Positions 37,746-50,064 are shown, numbered from the stretch's first letter. The stretch: DNA of 64,000 nt from Magnaporthiopsis rhizophila (GCA_003049465.1 PYSS01000011.1:372001-436000); one strand, 5' to 3'. Notes: generated by a model not told the origin, from the sequence alone. Program-made: numbers and translations.

Positions 37746-38285
37746 ATGAAGCCTCTCGTGAGCGCGGTCCAAGCTTGGTCCTGGTGAGCCATTGCATTGT
37801 CCAAAGCACCTAGCACATCCCACCACCTCCCGGATGCTGACGATCCCCGCCTCGCCCTCGCCGGCTGCAGCGTCGTCATATCCATCTTCGCCATCATCAT
37901 CCTCTCGGTCCTCGGCCTGCTGTTCAACAGCAACCACCACGAGCTCGTCGGCGGCCGAGACGACCCGGAGAACGGCCCGGCCGTCGCGAGCACCATCTTT
38001 GTGGCCGTGCTCATCTACGCTGTTAGTTTCTCGTCTCTCTCTCATCCATCCGTCCATCTCCGGCAGCCGTTGTCGTGCCTCCTTTTCACTCGCGGCCGCC
38101 TAGACACCACCACCACCACCACCACCGCGACAACTATCAACCCATGCTTGGGAAGGAGCCAAACAAAGATAAAATGCCGACTGACAGTGCATCGACCTAC
38201 GCCGTCACAGGGTTTCCTCGTCTTCTGCGGCCTCCAGGGCATGCTGCACGTGCGCGAGAGTCGAAGGGGCGCCATCGCACTATAA
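37746..38285 (+). CDS. V-ATPase Vo subunit f / RNase kappa-like protein
   Basis: Exons 37746-37783, 37871-38021 and 38211-38285 join to an 87-residue protein with two membrane spans (about 14-32, and ASTIFVAVLIYAGFLVFCGL). The pattern is: short N-terminus, first span ending LGLLFN, a loop with DDPENGP, second span, then a short charged C-terminus. It matches the ribonuclease kappa family, known in yeast (YPR170W-B) as subunit f of the membrane Vo sector of the vacuolar proton pump. The gene is easily missed because the first exon encodes only 12 and two-thirds codons. Introns are 87 and 189 nt. Assignment is by motif memory and topology; a profile search would settle it. Confidence 0.75.
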
Positions 38286-38842
38286 TCGACGCCCACCAGC
38301 ACGGAACCTATACGGCAAAAACTTCGTCGATACCAAATCGCGGATGCTCTCTCTCTCTCTAGATTCTGTTAACCATTGTATAACCTGGGGCAGAGGACGT
38401 TTTTCAAGGAGTACAAGTTCAACTCTATCTATTCTATCATGGGATTTGGGCGTTTTTGCCGGCCGACTAGTGGCTAGCTAGGCTTTGCATATATATAAAA
38501 ACTGTTCTTTCTTTCTTTTCATTTTTGTCCTATTCCTCCTTGTTCATATCTAGGTACCTACTTCTGGCTTGCATCTGCTCCTCCGGATATTTATCTTTAC
38601 GCATGTATGGACACATCTAGCCGTCTCCGACATCAGCTTTGGTGGGTATCCAAATTCCTATCACAGCGCGTCTCATGGCACAGTTCAGGCAGGCAGAGCA
38701 TACTGCTTAATTTCGGCCAGTCTAAGACGGCCACTGACATGCCTTGCTAGCTAAGACGAAACAGCTACCTATCACCTAACAAAGCGAGTTGCCTGTCCTA
38801 TGCTTTGAGAGTGAGAGGCTCCAGAGATACCTCCCCGGTCTC
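38286..38842. other. Convergent 3' region
   Basis: 557 bases between the Vo subunit f gene and the ankyrin gene. It has a CTAGGTACCTAC motif near 38551 and a T-rich stretch near 38505-38540. No gene is seen. Confidence 0.6.
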
Positions 38843-41800
38843 TCAAGCGCTCCATTTCCACGCACAATTGAAGCTGCCAGTGTGCTGAGATACAAAGTCG
38901 GAAGCTGCCTCACGAGCTGCGTTTCCACCGCTCCTTCCGTCCTCTGACGCGTCGTCCTCAACGTCGTCCGCCTTGGGTTTGCTGCTGTAGTAACGCTGTG
39001 TCTGGTATGTTGCGCCCAGCCGCTGGGCAACGTCGTTGGCCTCGCCGAGGCTGGCGAGCCGGCGCGTGCCCACCGACGGGCTGTGGTCAACAAGGTATGC
39101 CTGGCAGACGTTGTAGATTTCGGCTTGCCGCTCCTTCGTCTCGTTGCACCTGGATGCCCGCGCCCAGTCGGGCATTGTGATTGGCTCGCCCTTCGCGTCG
39201 ACGAACGAGTCCGGCTCGGCATGCACCATGTCTGATAGCGTCCTGCCTTCCCGACGGTAGTACAGGCCAACGCGCGACGCAACGAAGGCATCGCGCGCGG
39301 CTTCCGCCGGCGTCCGCCCCACGGCGTTTTCGCGATGGAGAAGCTTGACGTCCTGGTCCAGGATGACTTTGATCAGGTCCGGGTGTGCGCCCCTGGCGAT
39401 CAGCATGTGAAGCACAGTGTTGCCTGCGCCATCGAGCATGTCGAGCTCCTCGCCGCCCGAGTATTCCAACAGGAGCTTCATGACATCAGCCACCTCGCCA
39501 GACCTCTGGTATGACCCCAAGGACTGCCCGGGCAACAACGATATGGTACGGTCGAGCCATGCGCACAGAGGCGTGCGACCTCCGGCGCTGAGCTTGTTTC
39601 GCTCTTTGAACAGCTGCTTGCGTACGCCAGCGTCCATGAGCTCGAGCATTGGCCGGAGCTGCGCCGCCAGAGGACTGCCAGCAAGAGACAAGTGGAGAAT
39701 GTTGTTCCAGTCATGGTCCTTGGCTGTCTGATCCGAGTGAGGCATGAGCAGCTCTACGAGATCGGGGCGGCCGACCCGGCAGGCAATGTGCAGCGGAGTG
39801 TATCCGTCCACCGACCTGGTCGTCGTGGCCGCCGGGAATGTCTTGATGAGATACTCGACCAGCGGCTTCAGACTCTCGTATTTTTGGCTTGTTAGAGCGG
39901 CAGCGTGAAGGACAAGCTCGTTTTGGTCCTGCAGCCATGTCGTGATCGCCTTCTCAAAGCCACCGGCCGTCGCGCTCAAGTGCTTGAGCCGAGCGTCCTC
40001 CCGGGCCGTCTTGGTTCCGCAGAATTCGAGATAGTTCCTAAGGGGCGCGTCACTCAGGAACCACTCGACAGACTCAATGCAAGCCCCAAAGGCGGCGAGA
40101 AGTAGCGGAGACGTCGTAGCGCCGGTGCTTTTTCTGACCACGCCCCGGCCTGCCGCCGCCCAATCCTTCCGTTTCTTGCCGTACACGCTAAGGCCTTGGT
40201 AATACCTTGGCTTTAGCTCCATCTTCCTGCCGCTCTGCTTGACCATCTCCTCCAGAGGCAGGCCGGCGCCAGTCCGCTTGATGATTTCCGCCAGGATCTC
40301 GGTGTGGCCGGACGATATCGCCCGATCAAAGTCTTCCCGCGGGAAGTTGAAGAAGCGAGTCGGCTCGTCCTCGTTTTCGTCCTTTTCCACCGGAAGTGAC
40401 ATGGCGACGTCGAGGAGGAACCGTAAGAGGCCTAGGTCGTTCTCCATGATTGCGTGCCCGAAAAGCGTGATACACTTGTGTGAATGCTTTGGATCGGCAG
40501 CAACCACCTCGGCCCCCGTCAGGAGCATTTGCAGCGGCCTCGTGCGGCTCTTGACTTGCATCGATATCTCCCCGATGTTGTCGACGGTGAACTTGTCATC
40601 CACAATGTGAGCGAATATCTGCGGCTTGTCGTCATCCTCACCGACAGACTCATCGCCGCTGCTGCAGTCCGAGTCGTCATCTGGCCGGTTCATAGTGAAC
40701 CGGGTGGTCTTGGCCTCGTCCGGAGCGTACTGCGCCTGTGCAATCTCGAGGACAGCCTTGGCGACTTCCCGGTGTCCCCGGAGGACCGCGATGGCAAACA
40801 GGTTGTTGCGCCTCGAGTCCTTCACAGACACCATAAGAGGGGGCTCGCGCTGCTCCTCGTCCCATGAGGCAAGGGTAAGTTCCTTGATCCTCTCCAGATT
40901 CCCCGACCATGCTGCTTCGAACAGTTCGACGTATGCAGCTTCTCGGGCCGGCGTCACGTCCTTGACGCCATAGAATGAGTGCTTGAACTCGAACGGTGTC
41001 TGCTTTTGGTCAAAACCAGTCTTGTTCAAGATTCTGACATTGCCGTTCACCTCTGGATGCAGTTCATCAAAGGTCTTGCCGCCTCGTTCCAAGATGGCCG
41101 TCTCGACTTTCTCTAGCGCCCGCGCGACCTTAGCGATGGCTTCCTTCTTCTCGAGCTGCCCCTTCTTCTTCTCGATCCTCTTCAAATCCGCCGCGTAAGC
41201 CCCTGCGAGTGACTCGGCCTCCTTTTGCGCGTCGGCAACGCTTTGGGTCACGACCCAATGCTTCCAAGTGCCCGGAATCAGCCCTTCGAGGGCAGCCTCA
41301 GCACCCACGAGTGGTTGTGGTGCCGCTCTGGATGGCTTCTCGCCCTCGTATTGGCGAACCAAGGCCAGGTGCCTCCGAACAACGTCCAATGCTGTCTCGC
41401 CGGTGTAATGGTTCCTATAGTACCCCCCGTTCATCACATTGAAAGACATCTTGGTGAGGGCGTTGGGGTCGGCACCGCGCTCCAACAGCGCGATGGCGCT
41501 CGTTGGGTCCGCGGATTCCACGGCCAGCATGAGAGGCTGGTCTACCGCCGACCTGAAGGTGTTGTTGTTACTCTCGGCGGTGTGGAGCCTGTTCTCAATC
41601 GCCTGTTTGGCTGATTTCAGCCACGTCTCAAAATCGATCTCGGGTATGGCGCCTGCATCGAGAAGCTTGAGCGCGAGGCGCGAGTCGCCGCTCTGGACTG
41701 CTGATTGTAGAGGGCCAATTGCCTTCCAAAAGTCGGGCCAGGCTAGGTGGTTGATGGCGGTCTGGGCTCCCACCGGGTCGAGCTCCAACAGGGTCTCGAC

Positions 41801-44383
41801 GAGCTCCGAAGCGCCCCTGTCGACGTAGCGGTAGAAGGCCGTCATGTGTTTCATGTCCGCCTGTGCAGAGGTGGCTCCCAAGGCCAAGAGTGTCTTGGTC
41901 ATGCTCTTCGCCTGGTCGACAGGCAGCGAAAGAGACAAGACGAGAGTGAGCAGGGCAGCGACAGGCTTGGAGTCGTTGCCGAGAATCTTGACAGGGAGGA
42001 GTACGTCCGCTCCATACTCCTCGCACAGCAGCTTGACAACATCGATGTGCCCTGAGATGATGGCAAGGTGGAGGGCTGAGCAGGGCGTGTCCCAGGCGAC
42101 AACGTTTACATCGTAAAAGTCGTCGCCCTCGTCGTCTGGGATCACATCTTGAGCCGCTGCTTTGGAATCCTGACGCTCGATCTTGACGAATGACCCTGTA
42201 GCCATGCTTCGACCCTCGTCTTCCTCATCTGACAGGTCATCGTCATCGACGAGCTCGCCATCAGAGCTGTCCTCTTCGTCCTCATCTTGCGACTCATCCA
42301 ACTTGGTTTCTCCGGCCTTAGCCTTGATTCCGGTGGCTTGGGCACTGCGCTGACGATCCTTCTTTTCCTCTGCTTCGGCTTCGTTCTCGTTGCTCTTGTC
42401 CATAAGGATCTTGACGATATCAACGCTTCCTCGCTCGGCCGCAAGATGAAGAGCCGTCCGACCGTCGGCAAGGCGGGCAACGAGGCGTGCGCCCTTGTCC
42501 ACTAAAAGCCGCACGACCTCCGGGGTTGAGGTCATGGCAGCCAGGTGCAGGGGAGCACGGCCGGTGTGGTCTCTCTTGTTGGGATCGGCTCCCTCCTGGG
42601 CGAGCCAGTCCTGAACATGCTCTGCATCGCCATCAACGATGGCCTGGCATAGGCGAGCTGTGTTGCCCACATAGGCCATTTCGGTCCAGTCGTCGTCGGT
42701 CAATGGGTTGAATGATCCGATTTCCTGTCTGCCCGGGTCATCCTTAATGAACGAGATCTTCCCCGAGACATACGTCTTGTCCTCGACTTCGGCGACGGCA
42801 AGCTCTTCCTCGGTCACAGCCTTCGGACAGAATCCGCAGCAGTCCTGGGCGACGTCGACGAAGCGGCCAAAGAAGGCAGGGTGACGGTGAAGGTAGACCT
42901 CACGTTCTTTGGGCTGGTTCCACTCGGCGTTGAGAACTACCACGTGCAGATCAGGTTTGTTAGTTATTGTGATTGTCAACTAAGAAGGCAATGCACGATG
43001 GACGAGGAAGTTAAATGTCACGGCGACTTACGCAAATCCCTCGTGTAGCACAGCTTTTCGATTTTCTTGGCGGTGAACCTGGGACCGTAGGGGATCGTAA
43101 AAGTGTGGTAGTTGGACACTTCGTCTTCGTTCACCCACTCGGCAACCTCATCCTCGTGGCTCTCTTTAATGTTGCCCCTAAGACCGACGGCCCAATGGCC
43201 GCGGTTCAGAGCAGGCCGACCCCGCTCCGCACGACGCTTGTTGAGATACTGCTCTCGAGCGGTAGAGGTAGGCAGGCGCTCGAGCACCAGCAGCCGCGCC
43301 AGACCCAGGGTGCGGCGAAAGCTTCGCTCGAAGATTGTCGGGTCGATGCGTGACCGGTCGAGGCCGGGCCAGTATACCTCGAAACCCCTGTGGCTGTATT
43401 TGGACAGCCTGTTCTCGTACGAGGGGCTACGCCGCGAGAGATCGATCTGGTTGATCTGCGTCACGAACGATTGCAGGGCTCTAGGGGTACAGTAGACCTG
43501 CTTGCCATCGTAGGCCGCTCCGGAGCAGTCGACGTCGAAGCCGGTGACAATCTCAGAGACAGACTTGTAGATACGGAGTACGATTTGCACCTAGTTACCC
43601 ACCAGTTAGCACCCCCTCAGAGGAAAGCTCCATCTTCAACAATGGCGCTGGTAAAGACGCACACGACAGGCGTGGTGGCGAGGGAAAAGGGAGCTTGGGA
43701 CAACCACATACGTGACGGGTGGGGTAGCTGCTGCATATGGTGATTGCATGTTTGGTCCGGACAGTGGTGCACTCGGTCAGGATTGAGTCTTTGATGCTGG
43801 CCTCGACGTCGGCGATCTTGGCGAGCGCCTGCTCCTCCGTGAGGCCGTAGAGGAACAGGTCGACATCGGAGGCGGGACAGAATTTCTCATGGTAGAACTC
43901 GCGCAGCGCCCGCTTGGACCGGGCGAACTGCTTGGGCACGGGCAGAAGACAGCTCGTCACAGCCGAGCCGGAGACGACGACATTGTCCCAGTTCATGTCG
44001 ACGAGCGCAGACTCGCTGAAGATGCTGAAATTCTCCTGGAAGCGCTTGAGAGACTCCACGACCGCGGGAGACCCGTCGGCGCGGCGATGCTCATCAGGGA
44101 GGGACATGATGTACCGGTCCTTCTCGTCCTGGGATTCCTTGTCAAGTGCCCGGGCGCGGACCTTGATGTCCGGCGTAGACGCGGTAAAAAGGGGCAATAC
44201 ATTGACGTGCGGGTCGCGTAGGGCCGCATGATCCGGCTGCTGGGCGTAGAGGCCGCGGAGCTCCTGCTCAAAGACGCGGTACGGCTCCAGGAGCTGAGTG
44301 ATCGGGGTCCCGGGGTTTGCCGCAAGGTGAGCCACCAGTTCGGCATGGGGGACGGGCAGGTCTGGGAGCTTGGAGGCAGCCAT
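38843..44383 (-). CDS. Large ankyrin-repeat protein with nucleotidyltransferase-like N-terminal region
   Basis: Three exons, 43712-44383, 43032-43590 and 38843-42936, give 1774 residues. The 95-nt second intron has an ACTAAC branch site about 20 nt before the acceptor at 42937; the nearer AG at 42980 would break the frame. The N-terminal 410 residues contain SGSAV (138-142), SDVDLFLYG (172-180, Asp173 and Asp175) and GFDVDCSGAAYDG (241-253), in the order of the Gly-Ser, Asp-x-Asp and third-acid motifs of Pol-beta-fold nucleotidyltransferases. Ankyrin repeats begin near residue 535 (APLHLAAMTS, TALHLAAERG, SALHLAIISG) and recur near the C-terminus (TPLHIACRVG, TVLHMLIARG). An acidic linker follows the first repeats. 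Function is unknown; the enzymatic reading is inference. Confidence 0.85.
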
Positions 44384-45631
44384 TGTGGCAAGGCCAGAAC
44401 AAACGAAGGGGCGTGGATGGAATTCGCAGGCGGTTGGAACGAATATTTGGAGGAAGGGAGAAAACAAAATAAGGAGAAGAGAGAGCTGAGTCGGAAATCC
44501 GAAGCAGGCGGGGAGACTGAACAAAAATGAGGAATGGCAAAAAGACAAAAGGTTGACCGACTTCTGATAGTGGTCGTGCTAGTGGTGCTTGGCGGACAAC
44601 TGACAGGCGGTGGTTGGCAAGGCTGGCATGTGAGCTGCAGCTTAGGAGACGTTCTGCTGCCGTCTGGCTGTCAGTGACGAGGGTCAACAATAAAGAGAGC
44701 GCAAGCGGCGGTTTAAATGCTTTCATGAGCCCGCCGCTTCGAGCTGTCTGTCGATAGGTACCCAGCGCTGGTGGCTGGGAGTAGCAGCACCAGACATGGG
44801 GCTCCCCGCCTTCACCATCAACCTGGATTGAGGCTAGCGCGCAAAGCTCTCCAGGCACCTTCCCGCCAAGCTCCGTCACCACCACGGAAGACGCGTGATT
44901 TGGACGTGTGCTGCCTGAAGGAGGTGGGGTTTGTCAAACGCGAAAGGTCCACGAAGCCGCGTGACCTTCACGTAAGAATTGATCTCTGGCGAGAGACCCG
45001 CTCCTGTTGCCTAATATTCAACATCATCGTCCAGACAATAATGGTTTGAAGGATTTGGTACGACCAACAACCCACACCGCAGCGAGCTCCCTTGTTGGGG
45101 TCGGCAAGCTTCGAATGGCGCAACGGGCTGAACCAAGAGGGCTGCATGGGGCCTTCCCTAGCGCCCCACCCACATAGAAAATGAGACGCTTGCCAGCAGT
45201 CCTACACCTGTCTGCTTCTAAAAGTGCATAACGCAACGATTTTAGTCAACCATATCTTGAACAACACAATATATTTTACGAAAAAAGAAATACTCATTTA
45301 AATCCTAATTAAGGCCTTTCTAACTCCCTCTTTTTTGGTTTTATTCGGATCTTTTTTTTTCTACGTTGGCTGCAACTGCATTGGTGAAGCGAACAATCAA
45401 GCGTCTCATTTTTTATGTTGTCGGGTTGTGAGGGTAATCAGATTGCTCGGGTGAGTCACCTGGACTCAGTCTGCCAGACACAACAGCTAAAGTAAAATCG
45501 GATCAGTAACGTCAATTCTATCACGCCAGAGTGAAATTGTCTCCTTTATCCTGCCAAAAGTACCATTCTTATTCTTTCGTCGACAAATGCTCTTGGACGC
45601 TGACAATCTCGAATAGTTGAGAGTACACAGC
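44384..45631. other. Intergenic, becoming AT-rich toward the CysRS-like pseudogene
   Basis: The first part is the promoter of the ankyrin gene. From about 45235 to 45570 the sequence is clearly richer in A and T than its neighbours. No gene is supported. Confidence 0.55.
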
Positions 45632-48132
45632 ATGGCATCCGACGCTCGCAAGCAGCCGCCATAGACCCCTCCCCAAGCTCGACCTGACGCCCAGCTCCCC
45701 CGACTGAAGGTCTACAACAGCTTGACGAGGAGCAAGGATGACTTTGTCCCAGTCGATCCGACAGGGAAGGTGGTGACGTGGTGCGCCTGAGGCCCGACTG
45801 TATACGAAGATGCCCATCTGGGCCACGCCAAGAACTACGTGTCGACCGACATCATCCGACGCATCATGAAGGACTACTTCGGCTTGCATGTCAATTTCGT
45901 GATGAATATAACCGACATCGACGACAAGATCATTCTCCAGGCCCGTCAGCAGCACCTGCTCGCGTGCTTCAAGCAGGACCATGCCACCGAGGACGACTCG
46001 GTGAGCGACGCAGTCTTGGCCGAGGCCAAAGCCGCATTCCGGTACTACATTGGCAAGAACCTTCCGTTGCTGCCCTCGGATACCAGCCCAGAGACCTTTC
46101 CGAAGCAGTGGACAAGACATACGGGACAAGGTCGAACTTCCACCTCCGGCGGACGCTGCGACGGCACAGGAGGGCCAAGCTGTTACCGTCGCGGATTTGC
46201 TGTTGAGAGCACACATTGGAACGGCACGGTCGGCTGCCGAGGCTCTGCAAGCCCAGGAGCGCTGTCTGAATTTTTCGCCAAGACGGATGATGTTTTGCTC
46301 CCATTTCTCGATTCCTTGCATGGTGCCGAGCTGGACTCCAACAACCACCAGATCTTCATGGAGCTGAGCCAGAAATTCGAACGCCGCTTCTTTGAGGACA
46401 TGAATGCGCTCAACGTCTTGCCTCCCGACCAACTGACTCGTGTGATCGAGTACGTCCCTCAGATTGTCCGCTTCGTTGAGAAGATTGTGGCCAACGGGTT
46501 CGGGTACGCTACCCCTGACGGCTCCGTCTACTTCGACATCGACTCGTTCGAGAAGGCCGGGCATAGCTACTCCCGCCTGGAACCGTGGAACAAGAACGAC
46601 CGCGCCCTACAAGCCGATGGTGGAGGTTCACTGTCCAAGGGAAAGTCGATGAAGCGGAGAGAGAATCATTTTGCTCTGTGGAAAGCCAGCAAGCCGGGCG
46701 AGCCGGCATGGCCGAGTCCGTGGGGTCGTGGGCGGCCAGGGTGGCATATCGAGTGCTCTCCAATGGCTTCGGAAGCGATTGGGAAGACGATCGACATCCA
46801 TTCAGGAGGCGTCGATCTTCGCTTCCCTCATCATGACAACGAACTTGCACAGTCGGAAGCGTACTGGTCGACTCCGGGCTGCCCGGTGCAGTGGACAAAT
46901 TACTTTGTTCACATGGGACAACTGAGGTAAGAGGGTTCGAATGCCGATTCCGTCGTGCGAGGGTACTAATCGATAGCAGGATTCGAGGGTTGAAGATGAG
47001 CAAGAGCCTCAAGAACTACACGACCATCCGGACTGTTTTCTCCCGGAACGAGTAGACTGCACGTTCACTCCGGATTTGCTTCCTCCTCATGCCTTGGCAG
47101 GATGGGATTGAGGTGACAGACGAGCTAATGAAGGCTGTGGTCGGCCGGGAAGGCAAGCTCAACAATTTCTTTCTGAAGAGCTTGGACATTTGGATGCATC
47201 CCCACCCCGAGGCGACAGGGCGAGAGCTTGGAATCGCAGACAAGCAGTTGTTGATGGCCCTGGACAAGGCGAAAACCGATGTCGATGCAGCTCTATGCGA
47301 TTCCTTCAACACCGCCGCCGTTATGAGAATCCTCTCTGATCTTGTCACCGAGTCGAACTTGGCAGAGGCACTTTCCGACCAGACTGTCATCTCGCTCGCC
47401 CAGTGGGTGACACGCATTGTCGCCATCTTCGGTCTGGATCCTGAGGGAGATCTCAGCAATCCGGATCGTATAAGGTGGTCGGGCCTCGATATCCCCGCGC
47501 CAGCAAAGCCCTACGTCTACCCCGCATCACAGCTGCGCGACAAGGTCCGGACGTTAGCCTGCTCCGGCTCAGTCGATTATGCGGCCATTGCAAAACTCGC
47601 TGACGGAACCACGAACGCGGTGTCAACCCCAGTGGTCGAGTCCTTTCAACCATACAACGAGGTGCTGCAGCAGTTCCGCACCGACGTCAAGGCCCTCGCG
47701 GCTCGGCAAGCGTCGGCCAAAGACCCGCTCGCCTTGTGCGACCGGCTTCGCGATGTACACCTCTGGAACCTCGGCATCTATCTCGAGGACCGCAGCAGCC
47801 CCCATCCTGCTTTAGTACGACCCCTTGATAAGTTGTTGGTCGAGGCGCGCGCGGAACAGGAATCTGCTGGCGCTGCCAAGGCCAAGGCCAAGCTGGAGCA
47901 AAAGGCCAGGGAGGCCGAGGCGGAGAAGGAGCTGCGCGAACGTGCCAAGGTTGACCCCCTGTTGGCGTTCAAGACTTCGGGCGAGTATTTGGAATGGGAC
48001 GAGAGCGGCATCCTGACCGTGGACGCGGCGGGGAACCTAGTGTCCAAGAGTAGGCGCAAAAAGCTGATCAAGGAGTGGGAGAAGCAGAAGACGAGGCACG
48101 AGGAATGGCTAGCGACGCAGCCGGCAGCATAA
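45632..48132 (+). pseudogene. Cysteinyl-tRNA synthetase-like pseudogene
   Basis: Two exons (45632-46926 and 46980-48132, with a 53-nt intron holding an ACTAAT branch site) resemble a eukaryotic cysteinyl-tRNA synthetase along most of its length: HLGHAKNYV (HIGH region), GWHIECS, FPHHDNELAQSEAYW, KMSKSLKNY, and a charged C-terminal tail. It is broken by three in-frame stops: TAG at 45662, TGA at 45788 exactly where the zinc-ligand Cys of the CGPTVY motif belongs, and TAG at 47053 where Trp is likely. It is also broken by three apparent single-base deletions near 46100, 46123 and 46259. The conserved Asp of the DFALWK segment is His here. The last 347 codons are open. CysRS is essential, so an intact copy should exist elsewhere. 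Some of the indels could be sequencing errors. Confidence 0.82.
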
Positions 48133-50023
48133 AAAAAGGGGGCATAAGGCAGTGTCTCCATTCTGGGGGCAAATTAACTCACAACGAAGAGCTCTATGTA
48201 GCTCCTGCTTTTGAGAATTCCCAAACAAGGTTCATTTCTCAAGGTACTGTAAACAAACCCCTGGAGCAACTTGGGAGTCCCGTATTGTGTCCAACGGCTG
48301 GGGCGGTTGCTAAGGTTCCGCATGAAAACGTACTTGCAAATCTGTCCAATGAGATGTGCCTAATACAGGATGGTAGCTTTGCGAGCAATCCAAGGTTCCC
48401 ATCACATCGAGGCGCGGGGCACATGGATCCAGCCACGATATTCCTTGTATAGAAAATATCGGTTCACAGTTAAACCGCAGCAAAGGCGGCGCCCCTGGGA
48501 GAAGCACCATTTCGTCAGGAAAAGGCGCATAAGGCAAAGGAGCCGCTTTCGTGGCAGGTGGAGAGGAGTGCCCTTATTGTGGCTGTTTGTGTGGACCAAT
48601 TTTCCGTCTGTTGAATCCCTATAGTCACTAACAAATCTGAAAACCCCGCGCTCCGTACAAGCGCAAAAACGTCCAATCTTACATCCAAGTGCGGTTGGAA
48701 GATTTGCGAATTATGGAAAGTCCTTTATACCGAAATTCGTACTTGGATTAGAGCTGCGGCGATGTAGTGTCTAACGTTTCAAATGCCAACCAGCACCAGG
48801 CTGGTTATGTGCAGCAGTATTCCCCGAGCGGTGAATTTCTGAGGTGAATTTACGACGCCAGTTTTTGCTATAATGCACGGCAGTATATTCGAGAGCGGTC
48901 TATAAAAACGTATCGACGGTTGCGTTGCTGCGGCCTGGGGAATAAGCGCCCGCCAGGTACTTTTGGAACCTAGCCGCAGACACCTGCCAGTGCCTTTGGA
49001 GCCTGGAACCAGACGGGTTCAAAGGCATAAAATTTGGGCATTACTGCTTTACTCGCGGCAATTTTACCCGAGTGATAAGACGATGGCAAAGCGTTAGCTC
49101 AGTCTAATCACCTGTGATCACCCTGTAACTCACCTCTGAGCACCCTGTACTGCCTGCTGCTCAGGTTACATCAGCGGCAGCTCAGGGCCGGGGCCCAATC
49201 CAGATTTGGGGGCAAATGGTTCTGGGGGGAGAATATTCAGGTAGGTTAGGTTGTGCCAATCGCCTGAGGTGGTCAGATCCTGGGCAACAACCCAAGCCAG
49301 ATGCTTGGGAATGGGTTGTCCCAGACGATGTCCCCGCTCGCCTGCTTGCGGCTGAAGATTCTGCAACAAAACAATCGCACGTTCTGGTGGAGGGGCGGAG
49401 GTAGGAAGATGGATTTATTAAACGACAAGTCCAGACAGCTGTGCTGCCATTGTTGCCGAGATATCTGTCGACCATGCTCCTGAATGCCTATGCATTGGAA
49501 GCAAGTGAAAAAAAAAAAAGAAGAAATGCAAGGGAAGAGGCCCAAAATGAACAGAGCCATTTACCGACAAGATATGTCGAAGGAGGCGGGGGATACAAAA
49601 ACAGGGAGTCTCATGGAGATGTGATGAGAAGAAACATGAGGACATCAAGTTGGTGGCGGAAGTAAACCAACCGACAAAACCAGGACAGACTTGTGTCGAA
49701 TGATGACAACGCCTTTGAAGAAATGCTGGGGTATATGCGAGACAAGATCAAAGGTGTCATGAAGGGGAAGAGAAAGAAAAAAGAGAGCAGGAAGCTTGCG
49801 GTCCAAGAGGCGACTCAAAGTCAAATTGTCGGGGTTTGTGTAAAGGCTCATATCAACAGGTCTTTTCCATCTGGCTCCCGATTTCCAAGGCCGCCAACAC
49901 CCAAGGAGCGGTCCGATCCTATAATCCCGAGTTGATTCGATCCAAGTCGGAAGCAAGGCATCCAAAAGGATCAAGTGATGTTGGGCGGAGAGAAAAGAAG
50001 GAAGAAAGGGGAGAGAGAGAGAG

Positions 50024-50064
<41 letters not shown>

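Noticed and set aside
42937..42981. Acceptor at 42980-42981 for the last exon of the ankyrin gene
   Set aside because: It puts the exon out of phase with the preceding one. The acceptor at 42937-42938 is in phase and has an ACTAAC branch site in front of it.
45788..45790. In-frame TGA at the zinc-ligand Cys codon of the CysRS-like gene, suggesting UGA recoded as cysteine or selenocysteine
   Set aside because: The same reading has two TAG stops and three frameshifts, the preceding Tyr codon is also changed, and the unbroken genes nearby use TGA as a normal stop (for example 5655 and 13813). Decay explains all of it.
21293..48132. tRNA-Cys and a CysRS-like sequence in the same window, suggesting a cysteine translation cluster
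   Set aside because: They are 24 kb apart with unrelated genes between them, fungal tRNA genes are dispersed, and the synthetase copy is broken. It is a coincidence.
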